In this document: positions 1-11,622 of the stretch, one piece after another
Position numbering within the stretch: position 1 is the stretch's first letter
How the letters are laid out: the number at the start of each line of letters is the position of its first letter
Assembly (NCBI RefSeq): GCF_000143415.4
Contig: NW_003314274.1
Coordinates: forward strand, 901,543-965,542
Length of the DNA: 64,000 bases
From: Selaginella moellendorffii
Lineage: Eukaryota > Streptophyta > Lycopodiopsida > Selaginellales > Selaginellaceae
Direction of reading: 5' to 3'
Position numbers and translations under genes: made by a program
Notes under the pieces: generated by a model
Seen by the model: the letters and a program-made list of their open reading frames with translations, nothing else
What the model was told of the DNA's origin: nothing
The model's database searches: none

Positions 1-790
1 TCCAACTCTCAGCGAAGGCTTCTAAAGTTTCTACAGATGGTTCCTGACAGCCTGACAGGTGACTACCGCATGCATTTCCACACAATTTGTCTTGCTTATG
101 CAGCAGACCATGGGATGGAATACATAATGTTCTGGGATTCGTGGATGTACAACCTTATCAAGTTTTGTACCGCGCACCAGTACTGTTGGGCGCCCGCAAC
201 ACTGGCGCAACCGTCCATTTTACTGTGTTCTACAGGGATGGATAATCCAGAAAGGTTTATTCGGTCATGCAGGGGAAGAGAAATTGGCAGTCGACCAAGT
301 TGTTGTTGAGGTATATGCTCTCTATGACATGATCAGGAAGAATTGACAAAAGAGCTTGTTTGACTTGGCTATGCTACAAAAGGAATTAGTGTGATGGCTT
401 TGGGGCTGGAAAAATGGCCGTGAGCTTGTCAACGCTGATCTTGTTATTTAGTATGAGATAACCTACACAATGATGTACTGTCATCCGGGAGCTAGCGTGG
501 CTACACTTGGTTACTAATTAATGCCAACAATGGCACATTATCTAATTGAAGGTACAAATTACAAAGAGAACCACCTTTGTAACTCTCTTGGTAACAATCA
601 ACCAGGGAAGAACAACAGGACACATGGCAATCAATTTGTAGTACCATGCTTTAACATGTGATTCAATATATGGCAAAGAAGAGGCATACATAAGGTTAAC
701 ATCTGTCCACATCATAAAAACAATTGTTACTACATTTTGATTGCCCTACATGATTTGAAGTGTATGGTTATGGCATGGGGTCCTACCACA
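1..790. other. No gene recognised
   Basis: There are only short open frames here, none with a recognisable domain. The moderately AT-rich stretch adjoins the retroelement relic to the right and may be more of its decayed tail. Confidence 0.4.
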
Positions 791-2000
791 TCAGACACAT
801 ATTTCACCAAAATTTTCCACATGAATAACTATGCACTAATTTGAAAAAAAAATGGTTGGCTACTTTGACATTTTGGGGAACAACTTCTACTTGTACACCA
901 CATCCAAAACCATTGCAAATGGTGAAGACCATAAAGAGAAGAACTTCGTCAAGTGTCCAACTATAAATTAAAATGTTATTAAGAAACACTTGAACAAACT
1001 TGTTGATATAACCTAAGTTCATTAAATGTATTAAATTTGTAAGAGCATTAATTAGCCCAAATGTTGGAGCATCTTTCACATTCACCACAATTTGGTAGTA
1101 TCCACTCCTCAAGTCACTCTTGGTGAAGTATTTAGCATAAAAACTATGAGCAGCTTGTGACACATTGTTCAAAACACAATATATGTATCATATCATCCTT
1201 CTGCTTCACAAGAAGCAATAGGGCACTGTATTCTTTAGCCATCCTTACTTTGACTTCCTTTAAGGTACTCAACCCAAGTCCCCAGCTTGATCTTGTAAAA
1301 AATCTCTTGAGAAGAACTCTCTTTGGAAAAACTTCTCCAACAAAACTTCTTGCCCTAAGTTGTTGACAAGTCAACTCCTGCAGCAAAACGATCTAGTGTT
1401 CACCTCTTCAAAGAATTTCCCATGCATAATAACACTAGCTACCTCCTTGTTCAATCCATTGAAGGATTGAACTTTTCCACCTAAGTCATTCTCAAAATGA
1501 CCCTCAAGTTTAACCCCTTCAACATCCATTACATCCCCATTCAAAACAGCTCCCTCAATGTGATAAGGGGTAGTCTTGCAGTGACGAATGCATAATTGCC
1601 CTACCAAATCCTTTGAAATGAATTCATCAGTACTTCCAAGATCAAGAAGCACTTTTGCGTGCCTATCGCCCCAGCAAGTTGGATCACATTTCCAATCTTG
1701 CCATTACCAAAGTTTCCTTCGCAATAGTAACTTTTTTGCGGGAATCTCTGGAACGAACACCCTTGGATATCACCACAGCCAGAACATCCCCTTGTCCCTT
1801 TTGGTGCTTATCTTGATCCCATGTCTCCTTTTTCACATAGGACTTGTATCCTTTGTGGCTATCATGACTGTCCCTGACTTTAACCTCAGCTTGTTTGCCA
1901 TGAAGTTTTGAACAAGCTCACGACAATCTGTTCTGCCTTAGTCAACCAACTCCCAACTTGGTCCGCAGACACATCTTTACTGAACGGTTCAAAGATTCAC
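790..2000 (-). mobile_element. Degenerate Ty3/Gypsy retrotransposon (gag end, protease, RT)
   Basis: Read on the minus strand, pieces of a Gypsy polyprotein appear in the right order but in broken frames. Near 1830-1720 is a cysteine motif like a gag zinc knuckle (CSGCGD). At 1652-1371 is a retropepsin-like stretch with LLDLGSTDEFIS, the usual D-S/T-G motif changed to DLGS. At 1172-804 is a reverse transcriptase core with [14 protein letters not shown], followed by FLNNILIYS where an intact element has YIDDILIYS. Both active-site aspartates are therefore lost. Stops and frameshifts separate the pieces, and no LTRs are visible. This is an old, inactive copy whose 5' side touches the duplicated PPR segment at about 2030. 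Confidence 0.75.
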
Positions 2001-2030
2001 TCGCTCAAAAATCTTAATCTTAGCCTCAAC

Positions 2031-3260
2031 TGGAATCAAGTGTTGTCCAAAGCTCTTGGAAGGCATAGATGAACTGGAGAGACAGAGGGGTGAAGCTGGG
2101 GGCAGTGCCTACTGGCGTTGCTGAGGCAGTGCGGCAAGCGAATCCACGCTTATCTGGGACAGATGTTTCGGCAATCTTCTGGTAGGGATGTATGGCAAAT
2201 GTGGCAACGTCGAAGATGCGAGAGCAGTGCTCGAGAGCATGCAAGCCAGGACGTCTACTCGTGGACGATGATGATCGCTGCATATACCCGCTCCAGCTTG
2301 GGTGATCTTTCCACTGGGAGAAGACTCCATGACCGAGTCCATGGCTTCCTGGATTCCGACGTTGTTCTGTGCACTGCCGTGCTCAACATGTACGGGAAGT
2401 GTGGGAGGGCCAAGTCGTTGTTTGAGAGGATGACGAACAGGGACGTGGTGGCTTGGAACGCGCTGTGGAACTCGATGATCGCGGCTCAGAACTGGCAAGG
2501 AGAGAAGTCCTTGGAACTTTTCGAGAGGATGGAGGAAACAAACAACGCGAGGCCGAACGCGATCACTTTCGCACACGTCCTGTGCGCTTGCAGCCATGCA
2601 ATAGGGGCCGTAGCTACTTCGGATCCATTTGGGATCCAGCAGAGTTCTGAGCACTACAGATGCATGATAGATCTCCTCGGCCGCAGCGGGAACCTTGACC
2701 AGACCTGGAACGTTCTCCACTCGATGCCTTTGAAGCCGGACTCGTTGACCTGGACAACTAGAGCTCATTCTGATGTGGAGCTCGGCGAGCTTTGTGCTGA
2801 CAGGCTCTTCGAGGTGGAACCGGAGTACTCAGCCCCTTAGGTACTGCTCTCCAACATCTACGCTGCCAGAGACCGCTGGGACGACGCTGCGAGGAGAAAC
2901 TCATGGTGGACAGGGGCGTGAAGAAGCCGAGTGGCAGAAGCAGCATTGATGTTGGCGATAAGGTTCACGAGTTCGTGGCGGGGGATAGAGCTATTCTCGG
3001 CGGGAGGAGATTTACCAGGAGCTATTGAGGCTGGGATTGCGGATGAGAGATCTGGGATACGTTCAGCTCCGGGTGGGGGAGAAGGAGCAGATGTTATGGA
3101 GAAGCTGGCCATCGCATTTGGCAGCATCGAGACCCCAGCCGGGAAGAGCTTCTACGTGATAAAAAAAACTTGCGGGTGTGTAACCGCTTCCTGTGTGGAG
3201 ACTGACTCGAAAGTGTGTTTTCCACGATATACAATACGTCCTAGAAGTTAAAGTCATATA
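2031..3260 (+). pseudogene. PPR-DYW pseudogene, inverted copy of the gene at 17305-19122
   Basis: The sequence follows the intact PPR-DYW gene on the opposite strand closely but is broken. Homology starts near 2031, a few bases inside the intact gene's ATG, so this copy has no matching start codon. Several repeats are deleted: the frame jumps from VVAWNAL directly into WNSMIAAQNW. A premature stop at 2838-2840 follows EPEYSAP, where the intact gene continues into YVLLSN. After 3160 most of the DYW domain is gone: LRVC is followed almost at once by the remnant of the terminal CGDYW codons. The longest open frame, 2118-2840, begins downstream of the natural start. It cannot encode a working editing factor. 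Confidence 0.85.
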
Positions 3261-3535
3261 CACTTTTAATATGTACGTACAAAGTATACGATAAGAAGTG
3301 CATGAGAAGAAGTATATGGAAACATATAAGGGACTGTTAACACGGCATTGGAATTTATCAATTCGTGCTTCGTTACACGTTCTTTGGAGGGGAAAGATTC
3401 CGGTCAAAGGTGGCGCGACAGGTAGCTAAGCCCACAAGCATTGACCGGGTCAACATCCAGGGACTCCCCAGAGAGAGGCTTTAAATTCAGTCAAGGCTGT
3501 GGATAGAGATCGCTTGGAAGTTTTTGGGGAAGATC

Positions 3536-4000
3536 ATGGAAGAGGTGGTGTCCAGTACGAGATTTTTCTCCAGGTGGAGCTATCAGCGCGTTGGATCGTC
3601 GAACCCATGGCACCACCGCAGCGGTAGCAAGCGAAGAACAGTGCGGCTGATCGATCCCAACAGGCCCACCAAGCAGCGATGGCGAGTGAGAATCGCCAGG
3701 AAGTTGAAACTGCGTCGATTCCTGGGCAGGATTGCCAGAGGCAGCGGCATTTTGCTAGCGCCCAAATCGCTGCTCCGGATGGCGAGAGACTCGTATGTCT
3801 CGAAGATGAAGATGCTGGCTTCTTTGTGCAGCAATGCGGGATTGGCGTTCATGGGGCACTACATGGTGGGAAGAAATCAGATAGTGGGCGGTAGCAAACC
3901 ACTCCAGAACTCTGTCATGAGCAACAAGGATCTGGAGAGATTGCTGCGAAGGGCGATCGCCCAAGGACGATTTGACACCCCGGAATTTGGAAAAGCTTAG
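3536..4000 (+). CDS. Small basic protein, plant-specific, function unknown
   Basis: A single-exon frame of 154 residues starts at the first ATG (MEEVVSSTRFF). The protein is strongly basic (RRTVRLIDPNRP, RIARKLKLRRFLGRIAR), and the centre carries LLAPKSLLRMARDSYVSKM. That block resembles a motif seen in small uncharacterised plant proteins (SP-x-x-LL-x-R-x-RD-x-YV), a memory-based match I cannot verify. The N-terminus is rich in Ser and Arg with few acidic residues, so organelle import is possible. A diverged copy lies inverted at 16492-16950, and both sit just upstream of a tRNA-Arg gene. This copy keeps the C-terminal block MSNKDLERLLRRAIAQGRF in frame; the other loses it by a frameshift. 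Confidence 0.6.
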   Translation: MEEVVSSTRFFSRWSYQRVGSSNPWHHRSGSKRRTVRLIDPNRPTKQRWRVRIARKLKLRRFLGRIARGSGILLAPKSLLRMARDSYVSKMKMLASLCSNAGLAFMGHYMVGRNQIVGGSKPLQNSVMSNKDLERLLRRAIAQGRFDTPEFGKA

Positions 4001-4058
4001 AACTAGAAGAGTGTGTTATTACTTACCAACAAACCAAAACTACAATTAGCGTGTTATT

Positions 4059-4132
4059 GGCCGCATAGCGCAGTGGATTAGCGCGTCAGACTTCGGATCT
4101 GAAGGTCGAGGGTTCGAATCCCTCTGTGGTCG
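4059..4132 (+). tRNA. trnR-UCG: tRNA-Arg (TCG)
   Basis: A 74-nt cloverleaf without an intron. The acceptor stem GGCCGCA pairs with TGTGGTC and is followed by discriminator G. The D arm is GCGC/GCGC. The anticodon stem TCAGA/TCTGA encloses the loop CTTCGGA, giving anticodon TCG. The T arm is GAGGG-TTCGAAT-CCCTC. It has A-box and B-box sequences (GGTTCGAATCC). A near-identical copy lies inverted at 16416-16489. Confidence 0.95.
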
Positions 4133-4220
4133 TTGGAAGTTCTTCGTTTTCGCTAAACTTCTTTGGTGTTCTCCAAAGTTCTTTTTTTCTACGTAGTGAA
4201 ACACTTTTTAAAAGCTGTGA

Positions 4221-5225
4221 TCACTTTCGGAGAGGCCTGTACACCACCACCGTCACGTACTTTGATCTAAACCTGTGAGTAGCGCCCAGCGCCAGCACCG
4301 ATCGCGAGCTCCTCCCTTTCTCCACGTAGAGATGGTTGAGGATTACGTGCTGCGGCCGCGGCATGGAGGCCGGGGCGTCTCCAGACGAGGCGGGGACGTT
4401 GAGCAGTGTGAGGTGAAGATGCGGAGGAACTGCCGGTGGCTCCTTTGCAAAATCTTCCGGGCCCGGGAATGGATTCGTGTAGCTCGAGTCTGGAGACAAT
4501 GGCGGCTCGAAGCTCACGACGTTGTCAAGGTTTTCTGGAACGTATTCCTGGAAATGGAAGAGCTGGAGAGCTGGAGAGAACGAGGAAAGAAAAGAAAACT
4601 TGCGTTTTACCTGGACTTCGATGAGATTGCTCACGTTCCCAGCTTCGTCCTTGGAGCAGGAAAGATCTGGAGCGTGCCTCCACTCGCCATCCACGAAGAA
4701 CTTAAACTGGTAAACTCCCGCCGGGAGCAACTTTAGGATGGAGAAATCCTTCCCAGATCTCTGGAGTGGCTGCCTAGAAAAGAGAAAAAAGTGTTCCAAG
4801 CAAAGATTTGGAAAGAAAGAGCTCTTGAACCTGGTGCTCCAGTTGTCCCATGAGCCCTCGATGGAAACGTTGTTTCCTCCGAGGCTCCACACGATCATAC
4901 ACGGGATTCCCTTCTCACCACCGTGTTCTTTGTAGAGATTCGGCTCATACACACCGATTCCATCTGGTTTGCTTATAGGAGCCATGGGTGCCTAGAAGAG
5001 GGAAAAAACAAATTTGAGAAGAAATGCGGCAAAACAGTGGACCAAAGCAAGCGACGAGCTCACCTGTGGAGCAAACATGAGCGGGCATCGCACCGATTCT
5101 CCAGGACTGTCTGAGAGATACTCCGACGATCCCCCGGCGTGCCCTAGCTTCCCTTCCTGCTCGGAGATCCGCGGTTGCGAGCTCTGCATCGGCTCGCCCC
5201 CGCCCGTCGCATTCGCATTGCCCAT
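4221..5225 (-). CDS. AKINB: SnRK1 (SNF1-related kinase) regulatory beta subunit, AKINbeta type
   Basis: There are four exons, 5225-5064, 4991-4831, 4773-4611 and 4547-4221, joined by GT-AG introns of 57-72 nt into a 270-residue protein. The beta subunit scaffolds the SnRK1 energy-sensing complex, joining the kinase alpha and gamma subunits. The protein begins MGNANATGGG, an N-myristoylation signal typical of plant beta1/beta2 forms. A glycogen-binding AMPK1-CBM domain covers about residues 75-155 (VSIEGSWDNW, PAGVYQFKFFVDGEW). The C-terminal ASC domain contains PPHLHLTLLN, ILNHLYVEKG and the ending VTVVVYRPLRK. The upstream PPR gene ends only 80 bp before this start on the same strand. AAACCCTAA-like telo-boxes lie at about 5260 and 5282, just upstream of the ATG. 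No damage is seen. Confidence 0.95.
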
Positions 5226-5305
5226 CGCGATCGATCGATCGCCGGATCGATCAAAGGGGACCCTAAATAATTCCAGCGAAGAACCCTAAATTTCTGCTAC
5301 TTGGG

Positions 5306-6817
5306 TTAATTGGTACAAACATTGGCTAGGAGCACGTAAGGAGCCGAGCTCGCGGGATCCAAGTCTAGTGCGCGCCTCGCCGCCACCTTTCCTCTAACTG
5401 CGTTTTTGTGACTCTTGCACGACCCGAGCAGTGACTGCCAATCCACGTCCTCGGGAACAAAGGGCATTGTGGAGAGAAGTTCTTGGGCATCGCCCAAATG
5501 CCCGCACCTCCCGAGCAAATCCGTCATGCAGCAGTAGAGCTGCTTTGTGGGTGCTACGAAATAGTCCCCCTGCATCGACAGGAAGCATTGCACGCCGGTT
5601 TTCAGGCTCCCGGCGTGGTTGCATCGGACAAGCATGCACACGAAACAGGCTTCGTCTGCTGCCGAGCCGCCATCTAGCGCCATCTTGCAGAGGAGTTCGA
5701 GGGTGAAATCGAGGCGGGTGTTGGATGCACCCAGCATTGTCGCCCAGGACACGGTGTTGGGTTCTGGCATTCGATCGAACACGTCTTTTGCTCTCTTCCA
5801 GTGCCCGTTTTGGGCATATGCCGCGAGAAACGCGTTCCATGCAATCACGTCCCTCTCTGGCATAGAACGGAAGAGTCCCTGGGATTCAACAAGATGGCCT
5901 TGCTTTGTATAGGCTGAAAGAAGAGTTGTGGAAGAGATTATGTTGTGCTCAGGCATGGAATCAAACACGCATTTTGCGTTTTCAAGATCACCAACCTGGG
6001 CATATACTGCAGCCATGGCGTTGTCAGCAAACAAAGTCCTCTCTGGCATGGAATCAAAAGCTCTTCGAGCTTCTACCAGGTTGCCACTGTTGGCGTAGGA
6101 AACCAGCATGGCAGTCCACGTAATCAGATTCCACTCCGGCATCCTCTGAAAAAAATTCTGGGCCTCGCTAACATGCCCTGATTGGGCATAAGCCGATGAC
6201 ATGGCAGTCCACGACACCACGTCACGCTCCTTCATTGTGTTGAAAACTTCCCTCGCATTGTCAAACCGCCCATTTTCCGTGTAGCAAACAAGCATCGCTG
6301 TGCACGCCACCAGATTCCATTCCGGCATGCTGTAAAAACTTCGTTCCGCCTGGACAAGATGCCGGTTCTCGGCATATGCATCAACGATGGCAGTCCACGC
6401 GATTATGTTTCTCTCCGGCATTGAGTTAAACACCGAAAGCGCTCGATCCAAGTAGCCATTCCGGGAGTACGCAGTCAACATGGCGCTCCACGAAACGAGA
6501 TTCCAATCCGGCATTCTGTCGAACACGTCTTTGGCATCCGCGACATGCCCGTTTTGGGCATACGCCGTGAGCATGACAACCCAAGAGTAGATGTTCTTTG
6601 AGTGCGCGTCAAACACTTTTCTAGCCTCCACAACGTCGCCACACCTGCCGTACATCTGTACCATGAGATTGGCGAGATAGACAATGGTGGAGGATGGAAA
6701 TAACTTGGCAGCCGGACTGGATGTAACTTGGGCATGGACAAGCTTTGCTTGTGGTGCTGTGTTGCAAGAATTGATGAGCTTGACGCACTGCTCTAAACTT
6801 AATGCACTACTGCTCAT
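5306..6817 (-). CDS. PPR protein, S-type repeat array with short E-motif end (503 aa)
   Basis: A single-exon gene. After a short lead with ROOT-like VKLINSCNTAPQAKLVHAQV, about a dozen consecutive 31-residue repeats follow the pattern MPExNxxSWTAMLxAYAxNGxxxxAxxVFD. They are S-type PPR units without the long P and L units of classical PLS arrays. The protein ends with PFVPEDVDWQSLLGSCKS and SSAPYVLLANVCTN, so it stops inside the E motif and has no E+ or DYW domain. Such proteins bind organellar RNA, one base per repeat. No convincing transit peptide is visible, so targeting is uncertain. The start is the only ATG before the first repeat. The gene lies 106 bp from the polyamine oxidase stop and 80 bp from the AKINbeta ATG. 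Confidence 0.92.
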   Translation of the reverse strand: MSSSALSLEQCVKLINSCNTAPQAKLVHAQVTSSPAAKLFPSSTIVYLANLMVQMYGRCGDVVEARKVFDAHSKNIYSWVVMLTAYAQNGHVADAKDVFDRMPDWNLVSWSAMLTAYSRNGYLDRALSVFNSMPERNIIAWTAIVDAYAENRHLVQAERSFYSMPEWNLVACTAMLVCYTENGRFDNAREVFNTMKERDVVSWTAMSSAYAQSGHVSEAQNFFQRMPEWNLITWTAMLVSYANSGNLVEARRAFDSMPERTLFADNAMAAVYAQVGDLENAKCVFDSMPEHNIISSTTLLSAYTKQGHLVESQGLFRSMPERDVIAWNAFLAAYAQNGHWKRAKDVFDRMPEPNTVSWATMLGASNTRLDFTLELLCKMALDGGSAADEACFVCMLVRCNHAGSLKTGVQCFLSMQGDYFVAPTKQLYCCMTDLLGRCGHLGDAQELLSTMPFVPEDVDWQSLLGSCKSHKNAVRGKVAARRALDLDPASSAPYVLLANVCTN

Positions 6818-6923
6818 CTAGGAGATGGATCTTCCATAAAATCCACAACAATTTTCAGGGGAAGCTCAAACATCATTCATTTAATAAACTTATAGTATAT
6901 GTACAATACGGTAAGTTTAAAGT

Positions 6924-9025
6924 TCACATCCCATTCTTGTGACTTGCTAGTACTGCGTCCATTTTCTTTGTCCATGCTTGCCTTGTAGCTTCTCTTTCCT
7001 ATACACAGACAAAAACAAGACTGAGAATTTGAGCTCAAAGCTAGCATTTACCTTTGCTATCTCTTCTTTGCAAGTCGAGTTCTTCAAATCTTTGTGTTTC
7101 TCCTGAGAAAACTTGCGGCATTTCTTGTGCTTGATGCATGCAACAAGGTCTTTGCCAGCCTCGATTCCCGTCAAGTAAGCACCGTGTACGTAGCCACTGT
7201 ATTTTTGGCTTGTGTGCTCTCCCGCAAAGTAGAGAGTTTCCACTGGTGCCTGGGTGGACTAATTTGTCAGCTAAAACACCTTGCAAAACTTGGAAAGGGG
7301 GCGGACCTGAATTGCTTCGAATTCACTATCGCTCACTCCGATTGGCCAGTTGGAGTAAGAACCTTTGAAATATTTCATCGATCCCCATCTTGGGACAAGC
7401 ATCTCCTCAATCTCTGGGATGTTTGGTCCAAACATTTTTCGCAACACCGACATTATCTCGGCTTTAATCTCTTTGTCTGGCAGCTGCTCGATCCTACGAG
7501 ATTCCTCATCCGTGACCGTCACGAAGATCATATTTTTACCGGGAAATTCCTTCGCCAAATGCTGAAAGCTCACGAGGCTCTAAAACACTTTTCTACGTAT
7601 AATTAGGAATTTACCTGCCATGTAGAGTAATATCCTCGCCTCTCGTCACAGTAAATAAGGAATTGAGCTCCTGGATAAATAGGCCAAAATGTATATGGAA
7701 ATCGAAGAAAAATCTTTGTGTAAATGGCCATATCAAACTGGAAAAGAGCTTCCACTTTCCAATCCTTGAGAGAAAAAAACAGTTTATCACTTGAAAAATC
7801 GAAATCAAAGCACTTACTGGAAGAACTGGTTGAAATTTAATCAGACTACTTTGAAGAACTCCCAAGCTTGCTGTGACAATAGCAAACTTGCCAAAGTAAG
7901 TTGATCCATCTTCAGTCAAGAGCTTCACTCCATCCTTGCTATATTTAATCTTTCTTACAACCTTGAAGAAAGAAAGAATCATAAAATTTGAAATATCCAA
8001 GAAGAAAAATCACCTTGTTCAGCAAAAGGCGAGGATCTGTAATTTTTCCATTTCTGGTCTGAAGAAAATCTCCAGCTAACTGGTGAACGATATGAGAGTA
8101 GCCACGAGGGTCCGCTACAAAGTATTCGTCGTCCCCAAAGTCTCTAAAAGTTGGATTTGGGTGTGTGTTCTCCAAGCTTGTGACTCTAGGTGGTTCTATT
8201 TAAAATCAATCAAAAATTTTAGTCAAAGATTTATAGCCAATGATCTATAATATCAAATCAAATCTCTCCTCTCTCTCCTTGGGGCAAAAGCTTTACCTGC
8301 AAATTCAAAGTCGTAATTTTGATACTCCAAGCACATTTCTATAGGAGTCTGAGGAACGCTGCATTGGAGCGAGAGTACAAATAGTTAGCTCTAAAACAAG
8401 GATAAAACACTTGGTGGAAACCTTCCAAATAGCCGCTGTCCTGTAAGAATGGATATGTCTTGTTCCCCGTTTTTACTTTTAGAGATGGCCAGATTCGTCA
8501 CATACTCCTTCTCTGCTTCAGCCATTTTCGTCTCGTTTGTAACTGTGGAAGGATCAACGTATCCACTGGATATGCAAGCAAGTGAGTTTTCTCCAAGTTT
8601 TCCACCGCTTACTTTTTTGTGTAGATGTTGCTGCTTTGATTGCTGAAATCCGTGTAAAACGAAGTAAGATTGTACTTGTTTGCCAGAGTCCAAATGGGAT
8701 TTACTTTGGAGCCATGAACTCCTTCAACCCAATTAGCACCAATCTCTACAATTCCTCCAGCAAATGCCTCTTCTCTCATACGGCCACCAATCCTTTCCGT
8801 GGCTTCGAGAATCACAAAGTCATTGATGCCATTTTGTGACAAAGTTTTGGCGGCCATGATCCCTGGAATTGTTCACAATTGCATTACAGAAAGAAGAAAA
8901 AAATGGAACTAACCAGAGATACCAGCACCAACAATGAGAACGGAATCAGTCTTTGTGTGACCATCACTGGCAACAATTGCTACCCAAGCATTGAAAACTA
9001 GCAGTATGAGCAAACTCGTCGCCAT
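6924..9025 (-). CDS. PAO: Secreted polyamine oxidase (flavin amine oxidase, apoplastic type)
   Basis: A multi-exon gene with small introns. Exon 1 (9025-8914) encodes a signal peptide, MATSLLILLVFNAWVAIVAS, then the FAD dinucleotide motif VLIVGAGISG completed in exon 2 (from 8862). Downstream are EATERIGGRM, GANWVEGVHG, YFVADPRGY, KITDPRLLLNKV, TASLGVLQSSLIKF, VTVTDEESRRIEQ, LVPRWGS, YSNWPIG and the C-terminal FAD block GEHTSQKYSGYVHGAYLTG. The order and spacing match maize-type polyamine oxidase, which oxidises spermine and spermidine and releases H2O2 in the wall. The last exon starts after the acceptor at about 6998 and ends at a TGA at 6924-6926. Frames are consistent across every junction examined. 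A displaced fragment of its last coding block occurs at 15711-15790. Confidence 0.9.
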
Positions 9026-9297
9026 GTCTATAACTCAATACATGGAGAAAATTGCCACTTTTATGGACGTGAACACCCTCCAGTGGTTATACAGTTGTTT
9101 ATCAGTGCTGCTGCTCCACACATTTGGACCACGTTTTTCTTTCTAAAATATTGGTTGAGATTTCCTTATCAAAATACTTACAGTCTAGCTAACATGGCAA
9201 TATGTGTCAAGACCCCCAACAAGATCAAGATTGGAAAATGAAGAAGACAAAGAGAATGAGATTCTCGTGGGGAATAAAAAGCTAGACTTTGTCCGGC

Positions 9298-9790
9298 ATG
9301 GAAGAAAAAGCTCATCACTTTGTTAGCGAGCTGGCCGGTGGAATCGCTGTGTGGCCGACAAGCCTTGGAGCACAGGTGGCTGTGGAGGTGGGGCTGTTTA
9401 CAAAGGTAATGCGAATGGAAGTTTTCCTGGTTTTCTTTCTGTTTTCCTGGTTATAGATGAGGAAGACGATGCTGCCAAAGATCAACCAGCCCAATCCCCA
9501 TGGCAGGAATTCGAGAAGTTCCACGAGACAAACAAATACACGCTTTGTGAAATGGACTATGAAGAGGCAAAACAAATATTAGCAAGAGATTCTGACTTTA
9601 TCTTCTTGCAGAGGGAGAAGCAGAAAGAAGCGGTAGATAAGTGCTCACGCGAAAAGCTGCCACCTTGGGTAGCACTTCAGCGTGGTTTCTTCTCTCCGCC
9701 ATTGCGACTGCGAACGAGTTTGATTCTACTTCAGGGGCTGAATTCTCAGAGTCGATCGCGATTCAGGTCAAGGAGAGATTTTCCATAAAA
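9298..9790 (+). CDS. Uncharacterised exons (possible gene or gene fragment)
   Basis: A coding-looking block runs from about 9311 to 9411 (WSTGGCGGGAVYK) to a GT donor at 9406-9408 and, after an AG at 9454, continues in frame as DEEDDAAKDQPAQ, SPWQEFEKFHETNKY and MDYEEAKQILARDSDF. A second possible splice follows FIFLQ. The acidic, helical second exon looks real, but no ATG lies in frame upstream. The alternative ATG at 9298 opens a different frame that does not join correctly. I do not recognise the family. It may be a 5'-truncated gene. Confidence 0.3.
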
Positions 9791-9919
9791 GCCCCTTGAA
9801 CCAGCTTTGGAAGCTGAGGAACATGCGTTCTCTCAGCGCTGGGGTCTCTTTTCTCGCCGAGTGCCCCTCTGACCTACGTGAATAAACTCAATTGTCATCC
9901 TTGAGCACGGGAAGAGTTA

Positions 9920-10435
9920 AATCAAGCAAGTGACGTCTTCTTCCTTACTGAAATCCCTTCCTTCTCGTCCACAATCGCGCGATTGGCGAGTTCGTGCGCA
10001 GAGCATTCGTGGGTCTTGACGAGGATCCCAATGGCATCGAGAAGATCCTCCAAATCGCCCAAAGGCCGATATCACGACGAAACGATCATGCCGTCAAAAA
10101 AACTTTTTCGCCTGACTGACAAAAGTAAACAGCTGAGTTAAGGATTGAATCTCCTGCTCCTGCTGCTCCATCATCAACTTTGCAACCTCACTTTTAACCT
10201 CCACAGCCTTGTTCCTGGCTACCCCGGCCATGTTCATAACCCCGCTCATTGCTACTCATGACTTCCATAGTGTCGCTCATGACTGCCACCCTCGCTGCCG
10301 CAACACGGCCGCAGTTTTGCTCCTCCTCACGGCCCTGATGGCCGCAACTTCACCAATTAAGGCCTCCACAGCTCCTTGCCTTTCTGCCGGTAGAAGAGAC
10401 TGGTGGTTATACAAGTTTTACTCGTTTTGAATGCC
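9920..10435 (-). pseudogene. Broken coding-like segment, unassigned
   Basis: The minus strand shows blocks with protein-like composition interrupted by stops: LEDLLDAIGILVKTHECS, AHELANRAIVDEKEG, EVKSEVAKLMMEQQEQEI and VEALIGEVAAIRAV. The Glu/Lys-rich parts look like a coiled coil of the kind found at retrotransposon gag N-termini or in structural proteins. At least two stop codons and a frame change separate them, so I treat it as a relic. Confidence 0.25.
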
Positions 10436-11622
10436 GTTTAGTATTATTACTGATTCAGTTGATCAACATTAAAAATTCTCAAATTTTTGCTAATATGGGC
10501 ATAAAGATAAACTAGACTACTTTGTTAAGAGTTTCAAGTTTGCATTTAACTAACAATGAGCCCAATGCCTATTTGTGTGTTAACAATGCCGATCACTACA
10601 CTAATGTTAATTTTACTTTTTTTGAGGCCCAAGCGGATGCTGGCACATCAGGTCCATCTCTAACTCCATCTCAGGTCTATTTTGGACTCCATCTCAGACT
10701 CCATCTCTGGATCCACCAAGAGCTTTTTGAGTAATTATGTACAATTTTACTTGTAGTAATTATGTTATGAATATTTATGGTTCAACTCTACTTTTTTTCA
10801 TACTTTAAAGTATTGGAGTATTAGAAATGCTTTCAAGCCTTTTTAACATGGCCAGTTATATAACTCATCTTAAAAAAAAACTGTGCCTCATTGTGTTTAG
10901 GTCAAAAGTTTGTAATTATAAATATGTTTATAATTTATGAACATACATCAACCATTAAATTATAGAATATATTAGGTAGTTTTTAGAAAAGTTTATAATT
11001 TATTAACATGTTTATAAATTATACATACAAATTAAGCTAAATAAATAGCAACCGGTAAAATAATATTTAAGTATATTCTAAATATATTCACTGGTTTGTT
11101 GAAGCAAACCAATTAAAATAATTCTAGGATTTAATTGAGTATGTACTTTATTTTTAAAAATTATCTTTTTGTGGTTGAGACTAAATTAACCCCAGACCGG
11201 TTGACCAATGAGAAATCCTGAATCTTGCTGCGGAGGAGATGTGAATTGGTTTTGTGAAGTCATGGTTATGGCAACCCAAGCACAATGGACGTTGCAACAG
11301 TGTCAGTTGATCCTCAAGCTTAATCGGAAACATATTTTGAAAGGTGGAAGTTAACCAGCACGAAACTCTCGAGCAAGCTATAGTGAGAGGAGCAGTCAGA
11401 CTTTAATCCTGAACTATTCAACAAGGGACAAGCTAGCGACAATAGTGGAATGTTTTGGGATACATTACTCGAATAGTTGTGCCAAGACTACATCAAAGCC
11501 TCACTATAAAGAGAGTTGAAACAATGGTTAATGTAAAATGTAAGTTTTGTACTACTGGAGTCCAACTACCTTTACTTAAAGAAGAGACGAGACAAGAGGT
11601 AGGCGCATCCCTAGCAGGAGAA
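10436..11622. other. AT-rich intergenic DNA
   Basis: Between 10750 and 11170 the sequence is very AT-rich with many short A/T runs. No domain, RNA gene or long repeat is visible. Confidence 0.5.
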